From Streptomyces sp. NBC_00490 (GTDB lineage: Bacteria > Actinomycetota > Actinomycetes > Streptomycetales > Streptomycetaceae), in contig NZ_CP107869.1 of NCBI RefSeq assembly GCF_036013645.1, positions 10,106,001 through 10,170,000 of the forward strand: a stretch of 64,000 nucleotides of DNA, read 5' to 3'. The position numbers were made by a program, and so were the translations under genes. Of the stretch, positions 15,938 to 24,519 are shown piece after piece. The notes beneath the pieces were generated by a model. The model ran no database searches, was not told the origin of the DNA, and was given only the letters and a program-made list of their open reading frames with translations. The stretch's first letter is position 1. The number at the start of each line of letters is the position of its first letter.

Positions 15938-17500
15938 ATGAGTGACGCACGTGACGCACATCCGTTACGGAGCCGCAGGCCGGGCCTCTCGGCTGGTGCG
16001 CTCATCATCGCCGGGGTCGTCCTCGCCGCGATCGGGGCCATCGGCGCCTGGCTCCAGCACGACGCTCCCGGCCGGAGTGCGCAGCCGCGTACGGAGTTCA
16101 CCGCGAACAATCCGCCCGCCGGTCTGCCCACCGCGCTTACCACCGCCCAGCACCTCCGCTGGTCTCGCTGCAGCTCGCCGCCCACCGCGCGCACGGGCTA
16201 CGACTGTGCCGCCATGAAGGCCCCCCTCGACTACCGGAAACCAGGTGGCAGGACGATCGACGTCGCCCTGATCCGCCATAAGGCCACCGGTCCAAACGCC
16301 CAGCGCCTCGGCTCGCTCGTCCTCAACTTCGGCGGCCCCGGCGTATCCGGCGTGAGCGGATTACCCGAACGCCTCAACCAGTACAGGCCGCTCCTCGACC
16401 GCTACGACCTGGTCTCCTTCGACCCGCGCGGCGTTGGCGCGACCATCCCCGTGCGCTGCGGCAAGAACGCGGAGGACACCGGCTACGACGGGGCCGACGC
16501 CTGCGCCGAGCGCTCTGGGGCGCTCCTCCCGTACGTCGGCACCTCGCACACCGCCCGCGACCTCGACCTGATGCGTTACCTCCTCGGCGACGAGCGGCTG
16601 CACTACTTCGGCGTCTCGTACGGAACGGCGCTCGGCGCGGTCTACGCCCACCTGTACCCGTCGCACGTCGGACGGCTCGTCCTCGAAGCGTCCGTCGATC
16701 CGACCGAGGACCTCAACGAGGAGCAGGTGTCGCAGGTCAAGGCGGTCCAGGCGGCGTTCGACCGGTTCGCTGCGCACTGCGCGGCCCGTATCCGCCACTG
16801 CCCGACCGGCGATGGGCCCGAGGAGGCCGCGCGGCGCATGACACGCCTGGCCGACCGCCTGGAGAAGACGCCCGCTCCGGCCGGCGGCGGAAGGAACCTC
16901 GACGCCGACGACCTCGCGCTCACCGTCAGTGACTATCTCGACATCGGCACAGACGGCTGGTCGCCGCTCGCCAAGGCGCTCACCGCGCTGATCGACCACA
17001 ATGACGGCGGTCCACTGAGCAAGGGCGCGGATGACATCGGCTCCGCCGACCGCGCGACGTCCCCACGCGACAGCAGCCGCGCCGCCCGGATCGCGATCAC
17101 CTGCGCGGACTCCAGCCTGCGTCCTGGCTTCGAACGCCTTGACAGGGACGAGGCCCGCATCAAAGCCGCCTCACCCGTCTTCGGCGCGGCCTGGTCCACC
17201 GGCGTCTACCTCTGCTACGACTGGCCGTTCGACGGTGAACGCGCCACGCTCCAGGTGAACGCCAACGGCGCGGCCCCCGTCCTGGTGGTCGGCGGCACCG
17301 GCGACCCGACCACCCCATATCCCGGCGCCCGCCACATGGCCCGCGCCCTGGGCGACGGTGTCGGCGTGCTTCTGACGGCCGAGGAAGAGGGCCACGGCAC
17401 ATACCCGCAGAACCGCTGCGTCGCTGAGGCGGTCGACACATACCTGCGCACGGGCCGCGCTCCGGCCGTGGGGACGGTGTGCCGGGGCAGCATGTCCTGA
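15938..17500 (+). CDS. Secreted alpha/beta-hydrolase, S33-type tripeptidyl aminopeptidase family
   Basis: A 520-residue protein with an N-terminal signal or anchor helix (LSAGALIIAGVVLAAIGAIG, about residues 15-35) and an S33-type alpha/beta-hydrolase fold. The oxyanion region is NFGGPGVSGVSG, the nucleophile elbow is FGVSYGTALG (Ser), and the C-terminal TAP-like domain supplies the acid in VGGTGDPTTPYPGA and the base in EEGHGTYPQ. Relatives such as Streptomyces tripeptidyl aminopeptidase and SlpD/E cleave N-terminal tripeptides from exported proteins. ATG 15938 starts the signal sequence; the frame is open upstream to 15854. Extracytoplasmic location is inferred from the leader. Confidence 0.88.
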   Translation: MSDARDAHPLRSRRPGLSAGALIIAGVVLAAIGAIGAWLQHDAPGRSAQPRTEFTANNPPAGLPTALTTAQHLRWSRCSSPPTARTGYDCAAMKAPLDYRKPGGRTIDVALIRHKATGPNAQRLGSLVLNFGGPGVSGVSGLPERLNQYRPLLDRYDLVSFDPRGVGATIPVRCGKNAEDTGYDGADACAERSGALLPYVGTSHTARDLDLMRYLLGDERLHYFGVSYGTALGAVYAHLYPSHVGRLVLEASVDPTEDLNEEQVSQVKAVQAAFDRFAAHCAARIRHCPTGDGPEEAARRMTRLADRLEKTPAPAGGGRNLDADDLALTVSDYLDIGTDGWSPLAKALTALIDHNDGGPLSKGADDIGSADRATSPRDSSRAARIAITCADSSLRPGFERLDRDEARIKAASPVFGAAWSTGVYLCYDWPFDGERATLQVNANGAAPVLVVGGTGDPTTPYPGARHMARALGDGVGVLLTAEEEGHGTYPQNRCVAEAVDTYLRTGRAPAVGTVCRGSMS

Positions 17501-18016
17501 GGCTCGCCGGGCGGCCGTCAGCCAACTGCCCTTCCATCCCTTGCGAGTCCCGCGAGAATCGACGGCCATAGCCCGTCATCACCGACCTTTGAGGTGTGTC
17601 ACCGAAGTTGGACCGGCGAGAGACAGCCGACTGCGGTCAGTGCCGACCACGCCGTCTTCGCCGAACGTATCCGGCAGTCACTCCCCGCGGACGAGCGGTT
17701 CACCGAGCATGTGAGGGTATCCACGCTCGTGGGACAGGTCGGGAACGTGGACGCTTAGCCAGCCGTCGCACCGGCCCGCACCAGCCGGTCGGCGGTCCGC
17801 GTACTCACCCGCCGACCGGTGCGTACCCCTGCCGCCTCGCTCGGCCTGCCATTTGGAGTGCACAGCCGTACGACCTTTTCGGGGCTGCTGGCCGCAGGCG
17901 GTGCTTCGGAGATGTCGTCGAAGGACTCTCCCGCACACGCTGGCCGGGTTGCGCCCTGGTGAGAGCCGGGGGATATCCGCGAGCCTGCGAAACGGCAGCT
18001 GTGGCAGCCTGCTGAC
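17501..18016. other. Intergenic stretch, no gene seen
   Basis: Several open frames occur on both strands but none shows a ribosome site together with coding pattern. Confidence 0.4.
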
Positions 18017-18274
18017 ATGCCATGGGAACCCAAGGAACACGCAGGTCGGCACTACGCTGTGCTGTTCCACTACGCCTTGCCCGACGATGCCTGGGCTGTG
18101 GAGCTGAGCGAGGCTGTGCCAGCGGCGGGCGGGGGGCCCGGGAACGCCGACGCGGTGACCCACTTGCCCGGTTCTGCCTTCCTGGTAGCGACTGTTCCGG
18201 ACGAAGACCCGAATCCGCAGCCGGCCGTCCGCGTCTGGAGCCCTGAGGAGCACCTTGTCCCCTACGAAGTCATC
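18017..18274 (+). pseudogene. 5' part of a gene split by the TnpB element
   Basis: From ATG 18017 the frame reads MPWEPKEHAGRHYAVLFHYA, then SEAVPAAGGG, HLPGSAFLVATVPDEDPNP and HLVPYEVI. At about 18275 it runs into the hairpin of the IS200/IS605 element. The text appears to resume after the element at 19665 (WFMEQVADQVERCRIAFEQG), giving an ancestral protein of roughly 130-135 residues. I do not recognise the family. Confidence 0.65.
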
Positions 18275-18434
18275 GGGTCTGTCCTTCGTGGATACCCCGG
18301 CCTTCAGGCCGGGGAGGAATCGAAGCTCCTGCGGAGCAGGGCAGGGAAAGCCGGTTCGCCGCCAGGGCGGATCGGTGTGCGCCGTCCACCGGCTGACACC
18401 CGCTGCCCATACGGAAGTTGATAAAGTGTGAGAC

Positions 18435-19643
18435 GTGACGCGGCAGGTCAAGCGGGCGTTCAAGTACCGCTTCTACCCCACGAACGAGCAGGCGGCTGAG
18501 CTGTCGCGCACGTTCGGCTGTGTCCGCCTCGTCTACAACAAGGCCTTGGAGGAGCGCACGCGGGCCTGGTACGGCGAGCAGCGCCGCATCTCCTACGTGC
18601 AGTCCTCCGCCGCGCTGACGCAGTGGAAGAAGACCGAGGAACTCGCTTTTCTGGCCGAAGTGTCCTCGGTTCCGTTGCAGCAGGCGCTGCGCCACCTTCA
18701 GACGGCGTTCGGGAATTTCTTCGCCCAGCGTGCGAAGTACCCGCGCTACAAGTCCCGTAAGAAGTCGCGGGCGTCGGCTGAGTACACGCGTAGCGCCTTC
18801 ACCTGGCGCGACGGACAGCTGACGTTGGCCAAGATGGCCGGCCCTCTGGACATCCGCTGGTCGCGTCCGCTGCCCGAGGGGACGGAGCCGACCACGGTGA
18901 CGGTGTCCCGAGACGCGGCGGGCCGCTGGTTCGTGTCCCTGCTGTGCGAGGACCGCATCGCCCCGGCCCCCGCCACCACGGCGGCCGTCGGCCTGGACGC
19001 CGGGATCACCTCCCTGGTGACACTCTCCACCGGCGAGAAGATCACCAATCCCCGGCACGAACGGCGTGACCGTGCCCGCCTGGCGAAGGCGCAGCGGGAG
19101 TTGTCGCGCAAGGCGAAGGGCTCGGCGAACCGCGAGAAGGCCCGCCGAAAAGTGGCCCGCGTGCATGTGCGGATCGCCGACCGGCGCCGCGATGTCCTGC
19201 ACAAGCTGTCGACTCGTCTCGTCCGTGAGAATCAAACGGTCGTGATCGAGGACCTGAGCGTCCGCAACCTGCTGAAGAACGGCACGCTCGCACGCGCCAT
19301 CAGCGATGCGGCCTGGACGGACCTGCGCTCCATGCTGGAGTACAAGTGCGCCTGGTACGGGCGCGAGCTCGTGGTGATCGACCGCTTCTTTCCCAGCAGC
19401 AAGCTGTGCGGGAACTGCGGGACAGTCCGCGGGAAACTGCCGCTGAACGTCCGCGTGTGGACGTGCGTCTGTGGTGCGGTGCATGACCGTGACGTGAATG
19501 CGGCACGCAACATTTTGGCCGCCGGGCTGGCGGCGTCTGCCTGTGGAGACGGTGTAAGACCTCAACGGGAGTCCTCCCGGACGGGGCAGTCGTCGGTGAA
19601 ACAGGAACCCCAGCGGGCGACCGCTGGAATCCCCCACCTTTAG
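18435..19643 (+). CDS. tnpB: TnpB, RNA-guided nuclease of an IS200/IS605 element
   Basis: A full-length 402-residue TnpB. It has an N-terminal recognition helix-turn-helix (AFKYRFYPTNEQAAELSRTF, CVRLVYNKALEER) and a RuvC-like core. RuvC-I Asp is in VGLDAGITSLVTLS, RuvC-II Glu in VVIEDLSVRNLLKNG, and RuvC-III Asp in HDRDVNAARNIL. The zinc site is CGNCGTVRG with TCVCGAVHD. TnpB proteins, the ancestors of Cas12, cut DNA at sites chosen by an omega-RNA made from the 3' end of their own element. GTG 18435 is the start. All catalytic residues are present and there is no frame damage. Confidence 0.93.
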   Translation: MTRQVKRAFKYRFYPTNEQAAELSRTFGCVRLVYNKALEERTRAWYGEQRRISYVQSSAALTQWKKTEELAFLAEVSSVPLQQALRHLQTAFGNFFAQRAKYPRYKSRKKSRASAEYTRSAFTWRDGQLTLAKMAGPLDIRWSRPLPEGTEPTTVTVSRDAAGRWFVSLLCEDRIAPAPATTAAVGLDAGITSLVTLSTGEKITNPRHERRDRARLAKAQRELSRKAKGSANREKARRKVARVHVRIADRRRDVLHKLSTRLVRENQTVVIEDLSVRNLLKNGTLARAISDAAWTDLRSMLEYKCAWYGRELVVIDRFFPSSKLCGNCGTVRGKLPLNVRVWTCVCGAVHDRDVNAARNILAAGLAASACGDGVRPQRESSRTGQSSVKQEPQRATAGIPHL

Positions 19644-19664
19644 GCGGGGGAGGAAGTCAAGTGC
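19500..19664 (+). ncRNA. Predicted omega-RNA / right-end region of the TnpB element
   Basis: In characterised TnpB elements the guide RNA covers the 3' end of tnpB and the right-end hairpin, and the guide is the flanking sequence just outside. Here the hairpin at about 19631-19652 and the AGGAAGTCAAG end at about 19661 match that plan, so the guide would read from about 19662 into the interrupted gene. The 5' limit is a guess; no transcript evidence. Confidence 0.45.
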
Positions 19665-19808
19665 TGGTTCATGGAGCAAGTGGCCGATCAAGTAGAACGC
19701 TGCCGCATCGCGTTCGAGCAGGGGCACCTGAAGCAGTGGAATGATCACGCAGTGGCAGGTGTGAGCACGGCATCGGCGTCTTCCTGGGTAGGCCGTTCTC
19801 CGCACTGA
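19665..19808 (+). pseudogene. 3' part of the gene split by the TnpB element
   Basis: Directly after the element the frame reads WFMEQVADQVERCRIAFEQG and HLKQWNDHAVAGV, ending at TGA 19806-19808. There is no start or ribosome site. Helical coding character and its position make it the continuation of the frame that stops at 18274. Confidence 0.6.
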
Positions 19809-19859
19809 GCCCGTGCGGATACGGTCCGCTGGAAGATCGGACCTTGCTGGTCACCGCGT

Positions 19860-19960
19860 CATCGAGGTCTGACCGGGCCAACGCGTCGGCGGGGTGCGGT
19901 TGGTGGGGGCCGTTTCCGGTTCGCTGAGGATCCAGCCGTGGCAGATCTCCCCGACGAATG
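19860..19960 (+). repeat. Diverged ~100-bp repeat, copy 2
   Basis: It shares a 20-bp identity with 15039-15058 and GCTGAGGATCC at the same spacing. The frame GHRVIEV-stop at its left edge mirrors the AYIEV-stop of the RelE-type toxin, so it may be the scar of a second toxin gene. Confidence 0.5.
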
Positions 19961-20032
19961 GCTGTCGTGACGAACCTGGATCGGGGGCGCCAGGTCCCGA
20001 GACGTCACCGGGCGGGTGACGACCGGTGTCGC

Positions 20033-20565
20033 TCATGAGTCGGGCCGCGAGATGAGCGAGCTGCCCGCGGTAACACGGGCGGCCAGGTCGCCAGCAGGGA
20101 TGTCGATGAGTTCGAAACCGAACACGCGGTAGCTCTGTTCGTGGATCTTCTCGAAGACCAGCGACTCCTGGAAGCTGATCCGGCGGGCAGTGGTGGGCTG
20201 ACCGAACCCCAGATTGCGGACGAAGAGCACCTGCCGCTCGTAGATCTCGTCGCTAGTGATCCGCTCGATCTCCGCTGTCAGCGCACGGGGTACCGGCCGC
20301 CCCAGGTAGTTCGCGAGCGCGTGTGTGCAGAGCGGTGACCGGTCGAACACCTGGGCAGAGCCTGTGGCGGGGGCTCCCAACTGCCGTTGTTTCTGCAGGT
20401 TGACGACCTCGTCGAAGGATGCTCGTGTCCACGGTTCGTCCTCGACCTGAGCCTGCGCTCGCGCGATGACCGGGTCGCGGCCTCCTCGTTGGCGCGCCCT
20501 GCCAGCCACCGCAGGATCGATGTCTTGCCCGCGCCTGGCGTGCCGGTGAGAACGTACCGTCGCAT
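20033..20565 (-). pseudogene. AAA/P-loop ATPase with a frameshift
   Basis: From minus-strand ATG 20565 the frame opens with a P-loop, MRRYVLTGTPGAGKTSILRW, and reaches EEAAT near 20472. The homologous text then continues one base out of frame as VIARAQAQVEDEPWTRASFD, FDRSPLCTHALANYLGRPVP, and RRISFQESLVFEKIHEQSYR to TGA 20033. This is the pattern of a small AAA-domain NTPase/kinase-like family. A single lost base near 20470 explains the break, and a few residues after the P-loop also seem missing. Inactive unless the base is a sequencing error. Confidence 0.7.
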
Positions 20566-20886
20566 GCTCGGCGGCGGCGTGGACGTCACGCCGACGGGAC
20601 AGCGCGATGAGCTCGGCCATGGTGATGTTCGGATTGAACGGCACCTGGCGGATGCGTTCGACCAGCGCCCGGCGGTCGGCAGCGGATCGCGGTGGTTGGC
20701 CAGAGTGCAGGCCGAGCACGAACCGCGACGGGAACCACGCCGGTTCTTGGCGCCGGTGTACGAGTCGCAGCACCAGTGGTTGGGCAGCCTCGCGCTGACC
20801 GTGCGGTCCCAGACCTCCTCGGTGGTCACATGGTGGGCGGAGAGCCACTGGGAAGGTTCCTCGTGGGCTGGCTGCAGCAACGATTG
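20566..20886. other. Stretch with possible minus-strand coding remnant
   Basis: On the minus strand RRALVERIRQVPFNPNITMA and ELIALSRRRDVHAAAEHA (about 20575-20680) look coding but have no recognisable family and run out of frame into the ATPase remnant. Confidence 0.3.
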
Positions 20887-21588
20887 CTAAGGCGTATCTG
20901 GGACGATGGCGGAGTAGCCGCCGGCTTCATGTAGTCGTTGGAGGCTTCCTTGGAAGAGCTTGCTGGCCGAGTGGAGGATGACCGCGGTTTCGCAGCAGGA
21001 AGTGACGTCTTCCATCAGGTGGGTGGACAAGATCACCGTGGTGGTGTTGCCCAACTGCTGCATGAGGGCGTAAAAGCGTTCACGTTCTCGGATGTCGAGA
21101 CCGGTGGTGGGCTCGTCGAGAAGTAGCAGCTTGGGACTGTTGACTAGTGCCTGGGCTATACCGAGTCGGCGCTGCATACCGCCGGACAGTGTGCGGTACT
21201 TGTGGTCGATGCGCTCGGTCAGCCCCACCTGCTCCACCGCGCGCTCGACGGCCCGGGGTGTTCTGAGGCTGGGCATGTCCTTCAGCCATGCCGCGTAACC
21301 TACGCATTCCCTGACGGTGAAACCGCGGTACATTCCGAATGTCTGAGGCAGGTAGCCCAGGCGGAGCCGGATCTCCAGTCGCGCGGAAGGACGTCTCGGG
21401 TCCCGGTCCAACAGCTTCAGTTCACCCTCCACCGCGCCTGAGGCTGTCGCCAGGACACGCAGCAGGGAACTCTTTCCTGAGCCGTTGGGACCGAGCAGCG
21501 CGTGGACACCTGGCCCGAGTTCCAGATCGAGGCTGTCAATGGCGGTGGTACGACGGTGGCGTACGGTCAGTCCCGTTGCACTGATCAC
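20887..21588 (-). CDS. ABC transporter ATP-binding protein
   Basis: A 233-residue cytoplasmic ATPase subunit. It has Walker A in HALLGPNGSGKSSLLRVLAT, the Q-loop in YLPQTFGMYRGFTV, the ABC signature in YRTLSGGMQRRLGIAQALVN, Walker B in LLLLDEPTTGLD and the H-loop in VILSTHLMED. The class is the CcmA/NatA export type found with ABC-2 or unusual permeases. GTG 21588 sits behind GAGGT and overlaps the stop of the upstream membrane gene in GTGA, so the two are coupled. It is the last gene of a three-gene minus-strand operon whose permeases are 21585-22232 and 22235-23566. Confidence 0.9.
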   Translation of the reverse strand: MISATGLTVRHRRTTAIDSLDLELGPGVHALLGPNGSGKSSLLRVLATASGAVEGELKLLDRDPRRPSARLEIRLRLGYLPQTFGMYRGFTVRECVGYAAWLKDMPSLRTPRAVERAVEQVGLTERIDHKYRTLSGGMQRRLGIAQALVNSPKLLLLDEPTTGLDIRERERFYALMQQLGNTTTVILSTHLMEDVTSCCETAVILHSASKLFQGSLQRLHEAGGYSAIVPDTP

Positions 21589-22232
21589 CTGGACCTCACA
21601 TCGTTGAAAGAATGACGGCGAAGCAGCAGCAGGACTGCCAGCACGTTGGCGGCCACGGCCCAGATCAGCTGCGCGCTGGCGTCCAGGAGGTTCTTCAGAA
21701 CGTGAAGCAGGACGATTTCGGGTGAGCGGACCTGACCGTCCTTGCGCATGTCCAGCTGCCAAAGTGCAGCGATCAGGACGGCCCACCCTGCGCTGGTCGC
21801 GCTCGCGCTGGGCAGGCAGCCGATGTACGAGCCGAGGACCAGCGCGGCGAGTGTCAGGGTGAGGCTGGGCACCAGCCAGGCTGCCGCCCATGCTGAGACG
21901 CCCACGCCGACCAGAGCCGCGGCGAGCAGCAGCGGAAGACTGATGACGAGTACTGCCCCGGTGCGCAGGAGCAGCAGACGCAGGCCGCCAGCCGGCGTAC
22001 TGCGGATGACGGGAGCGAAGGGGTCGGCCTTGCCGCCATAGCTGGCCGCCACCCACAACAGCGGCAGCAGGGGAGCGAGCGAGAGCAGCCAGAGCAGCGA
22101 TTCTTCCTCGCCCGCCATGGTGCCGACCCCTGCGGCTGCGGAGCACACTCCGGTTACCGACAGCAGCCAGGGCCATCGCAGTCCGGGCACGGCTCGCAGC
22201 CATGCGGGAAGACGAGTTGATGGAACTGGCAT
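21585..22232 (-). CDS. Integral membrane protein of an ABC export system
   Basis: A 215-residue protein with about six predicted membrane helices: WPWLLSVTGVCSAAAGVGTM, LLWLLSLAPLLPLLWVAASY, LRTGAVLVISLPLLLAAALV, LTLTLAALVLGSYIGCLP, TSAGWAVLIAALW and IWAVAANVLAVLLLL. ATG 22232 lies two bases after the preceding stop, and the stop overlaps the ATPase start. It is the likely permease half for the ATPase. The transported substrate is unknown; there is no peptide precursor nearby. Confidence 0.78.
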   Translation of the reverse strand: MPVPSTRLPAWLRAVPGLRWPWLLSVTGVCSAAAGVGTMAGEEESLLWLLSLAPLLPLLWVAASYGGKADPFAPVIRSTPAGGLRLLLLRTGAVLVISLPLLLAAALVGVGVSAWAAAWLVPSLTLTLAALVLGSYIGCLPSASATSAGWAVLIAALWQLDMRKDGQVRSPEIVLLHVLKNLLDASAQLIWAVAANVLAVLLLLRRHSFNDVRSR

Positions 22233-22234
22233 GT

Positions 22235-23566
22235 CTACCTTTCGTCGGGGGCTGGGATGGGCGGCGGTGAGGCTCCGCGCTTTGTGGCTGCGAAATACCG
22301 GTTCAGCCATGCAGTGCGCTCGGGTGCGGGAAGAGCCGCCAGCTGGGACCCGAAGGGGCTCAGGTTGCACGAGGCGAGCCAGTGGAAAACCGCGGCCTCT
22401 TCGGCTGCGTACGGGTGCTCGCTCGTGCCCGGCACGTAGTCGCTGCAGTCTTCCCGCAGATAGGACCTGGAGTAATCTCCGCCGGAGGCGATCCTGGCGG
22501 CCAGCCGCTCGAGGTCAGGCTGATCGACCGGGATTGCCCAGGAGGAATCGGCAGCACCCCCCGCCTCCCAGAAAGTGACATTGCCCGTCCATACGTAATG
22601 GGTGGGTATCCCGTGGATGCCTTTCAGACGTTCCGACAGCTGTGCTGCAGTGCGCTCCAGTTGCGGACGCTGCTTCTCGTGCGGAGCCGAGATGCAGACG
22701 GCGGGCGCGTGCCCCCGGCAGCGGACCTCGACCGAAATGAGGGCGGATGCCTCGTAGCCGCCCGGCTGTGTCATGCTCAGCCCGAGCCCACCCGTGACCG
22801 ACACCACGGCCAAGGCCACCGCCGACTTCCAGCGGCGGGCGGACAGGAGTACGGCGGCCGCCGCCAGTACGGTGATCAGGACGGCCCGGCACCACGGCAG
22901 CCATACGGGTGGCGCGGGTGGTGCCCAGGAAGCCACCTGCCGAGGGATCGGGTCCCCTGTGTAGGTCAGGTGGATCCCGAAGGGGAGCCCCCAGATTGCC
23001 CCTAGAAACATCGCCGCGAGGCCGATGACCAGCGGGGCCACCCGAAGCGGTATTGCCTGGCCCAATAGGTAGGCGATACATGAGATCGCGACGATGAACG
23101 CGGCGTCGACGCTCATCGCGTCCAACGGAATGCGGCCTGACGGTTGCACTGGTTGCGGCCAAACCAGCACCGCGGTCATGCCCAGGAGGTACCCGGCCAA
23201 AGGCCACAACACCCCCGAGGCGAGACCCATTAGCCGGTGCGAGACGGGCCCTCGCACAGATGTTCCCTCCATCCAGCGGGCACCGTTGCGTTCCTCCGCG
23301 CCTCCCTGCCACCCCGCCAGGAGCCCGGCGACCGCCCCGGAGACCACTCTGGCACCCATGCCGTAGTCATCGTAGATATCGGTCCAGGTGGGGACCTCAG
23401 ACCAGGACGCCCATTTGTACACCTGGTACTCGTGGATCCAGGCCAGCGGAACGGCTACCAGCAGAGCCATCAGTGGCCCTCCCTGGCGTCGTAGGTTCGC
23501 GTTCAACACGAGCACGAACGAAGTTCGTTGGTTCACTGACACACCGATATGAAGCGGGAGAGGCAT
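22235..23566 (-). CDS. Polytopic membrane protein with a periplasmic-side domain
   Basis: A protein of up to 443 residues. The N-terminal half has several membrane helices (LMALLVAVPLAWIHEYQV, VLWPLAGYLLGMTAVLV, AFIVAISCIAYLLGQAIPL, LVIGLAAMFLGAIWGLPF, AVLITVLAAAAVLLSA). It is followed by an external domain of about 170 residues with cysteines (VEVRCRGHAPAVCISAPHEK, EDCSDYVPGT, ASCNLSPFG). It heads the operon with the permease and ATPase and is probably a second transmembrane component. ATG 23566 lacks a clear ribosome site; GTGs at 23542 and 23536 are alternatives. Family not recognised. Confidence 0.7.
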   Translation of the reverse strand: MPLPLHIGVSVNQRTSFVLVLNANLRRQGGPLMALLVAVPLAWIHEYQVYKWASWSEVPTWTDIYDDYGMGARVVSGAVAGLLAGWQGGAEERNGARWMEGTSVRGPVSHRLMGLASGVLWPLAGYLLGMTAVLVWPQPVQPSGRIPLDAMSVDAAFIVAISCIAYLLGQAIPLRVAPLVIGLAAMFLGAIWGLPFGIHLTYTGDPIPRQVASWAPPAPPVWLPWCRAVLITVLAAAAVLLSARRWKSAVALAVVSVTGGLGLSMTQPGGYEASALISVEVRCRGHAPAVCISAPHEKQRPQLERTAAQLSERLKGIHGIPTHYVWTGNVTFWEAGGAADSSWAIPVDQPDLERLAARIASGGDYSRSYLREDCSDYVPGTSEHPYAAEEAAVFHWLASCNLSPFGSQLAALPAPERTAWLNRYFAATKRGASPPPIPAPDER

Positions 23567-24479
23567 CGGTGGTTCCAGGGCTTATAGGGAGTGAAGGGGC
23601 AAAACGGGGGGCGTGCGTGCGAGAGTGAGCGCTCATACCCCGTGACGCGATCGTCTGACATGTGACATCTATGCTATTTGGTAGGCGGTTAACCTATTCG
23701 GGCTTCCGCAGAGGGCTCTGAGCCCGCACTTCCGGCCGGGACGGACGGTGGGACACCGGTTGACGATTCGCGCGGGGCGGCGCGGCGCCCGTGGGCATGT
23801 CGGGACCCGGTCGCGAGGTCGTCCGTGTTGGACTGACTGAACCGTCCCGTTCTTCCCTGGCCTGGACCCTGCCGACTGACCAGACTCGCCGAGGCCGGAG
23901 TGTGGCCGAGCAGCGATCTGGTGCGTCCACGGGTGCATGCCATGCGATTTGGCTGGCCCGTCAGGCGCGGCGGATCTGGTCCCTACTCGGGTTCGCAGGT
24001 GCGTGAGTGGCTTCGAGTCGGCTGGCGACCGTAGCGGTGCGCTCCACGGTGCCGTACGTTGCGGGCCCCCACCGCGACCAGGGCCTCCCGAAGCCATAGG
24101 GCCGGTTGCACCCGGCCCGCGGCACCGGAGCCCCGAGCACGATGAGCTGGGCTTCGGCGTACTGGTGGCCCTGCCGGTGGGGAGGGCTTCGGTCGGAAAA
24201 GGTGAACATTCCTCAGGTTCGGTGCCGACCAGCCTGACGGGCAAGGGTAGTTGGGGAAACAGTCGGAGACACGACCGCAAGCGTGAGAAGCGACGGACGG
24301 CTGCGACGTCATGGCCGTCGGCATCCCGGGCGCGGAACTCGGCCGGCCGGTCACCGACCGTCATCCGTTCGTCCCCCTGTACTGACCCAGGCTCCGCCTC
24401 CACAACAGCCGCGCCCCGAGGCCACTTGTATCAGTGGCAAAGGCGCGCGACCTGCAAGGGTGTCCCCACAACACTGCGC
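23567..24479. other. Long divergent intergenic region
   Basis: About 900 bp between the minus-strand exporter operon and the PadR operon. Open frames on both strands have no ribosome sites and no recognisable domains. AT-richer sequence at 23660-23705 (TGACATCTATGCTATTTGG) is a candidate promoter region. Confidence 0.4.
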
Positions 24480-24510
24480 GTATACACGCCGCGTATACAT
24501 GGTGTGTATA
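24480..24510. promoter_or_regulatory. PadR-type operator overlapping the padR promoter
   Basis: Three GTATAC-type half-sites repeat every 12-13 bases. GTATAC at 24480-24485 and 24493-24498 flank ACGCCGC, and TATACA (24494-24499) with TGTATA (24505-24510) forms a perfect inverted repeat over a 5-bp spacer. The last half overlaps TATAGT (24507-24512), a good -10 box ending seven bases before the padR ATG. Autoregulation and a leaderless transcript are inferred. Confidence 0.68.
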
Positions 24511-24519
24511 GTGCTGGTC

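Larger units (their letters stand above)
18275..19664 (+). mobile_element. IS200/IS605-family element carrying tnpB only
   Basis: Bounds are approximate: they are set where the interrupted gene stops (18274) and resumes (19665). Hairpins mark both sides: CCCCGGCC-TTCA-GGCCGGGG at 18295-18314 on the left and the CACCTTTAGGCGGGGG hairpin at about 19631-19652 on the right, followed by AGGAAGTCAAG. There is no tnpA, so mobility would need a Y1 transposase in trans. No target duplication is expected for this family. Confidence 0.75.

Noticed and set aside
23669..24403. Minus-strand frame of 244 codons in the divergent region before padR
   Set aside because: Low-information Pro/Arg/Ser composition, no ribosome site; other frames of equal quality overlap it.
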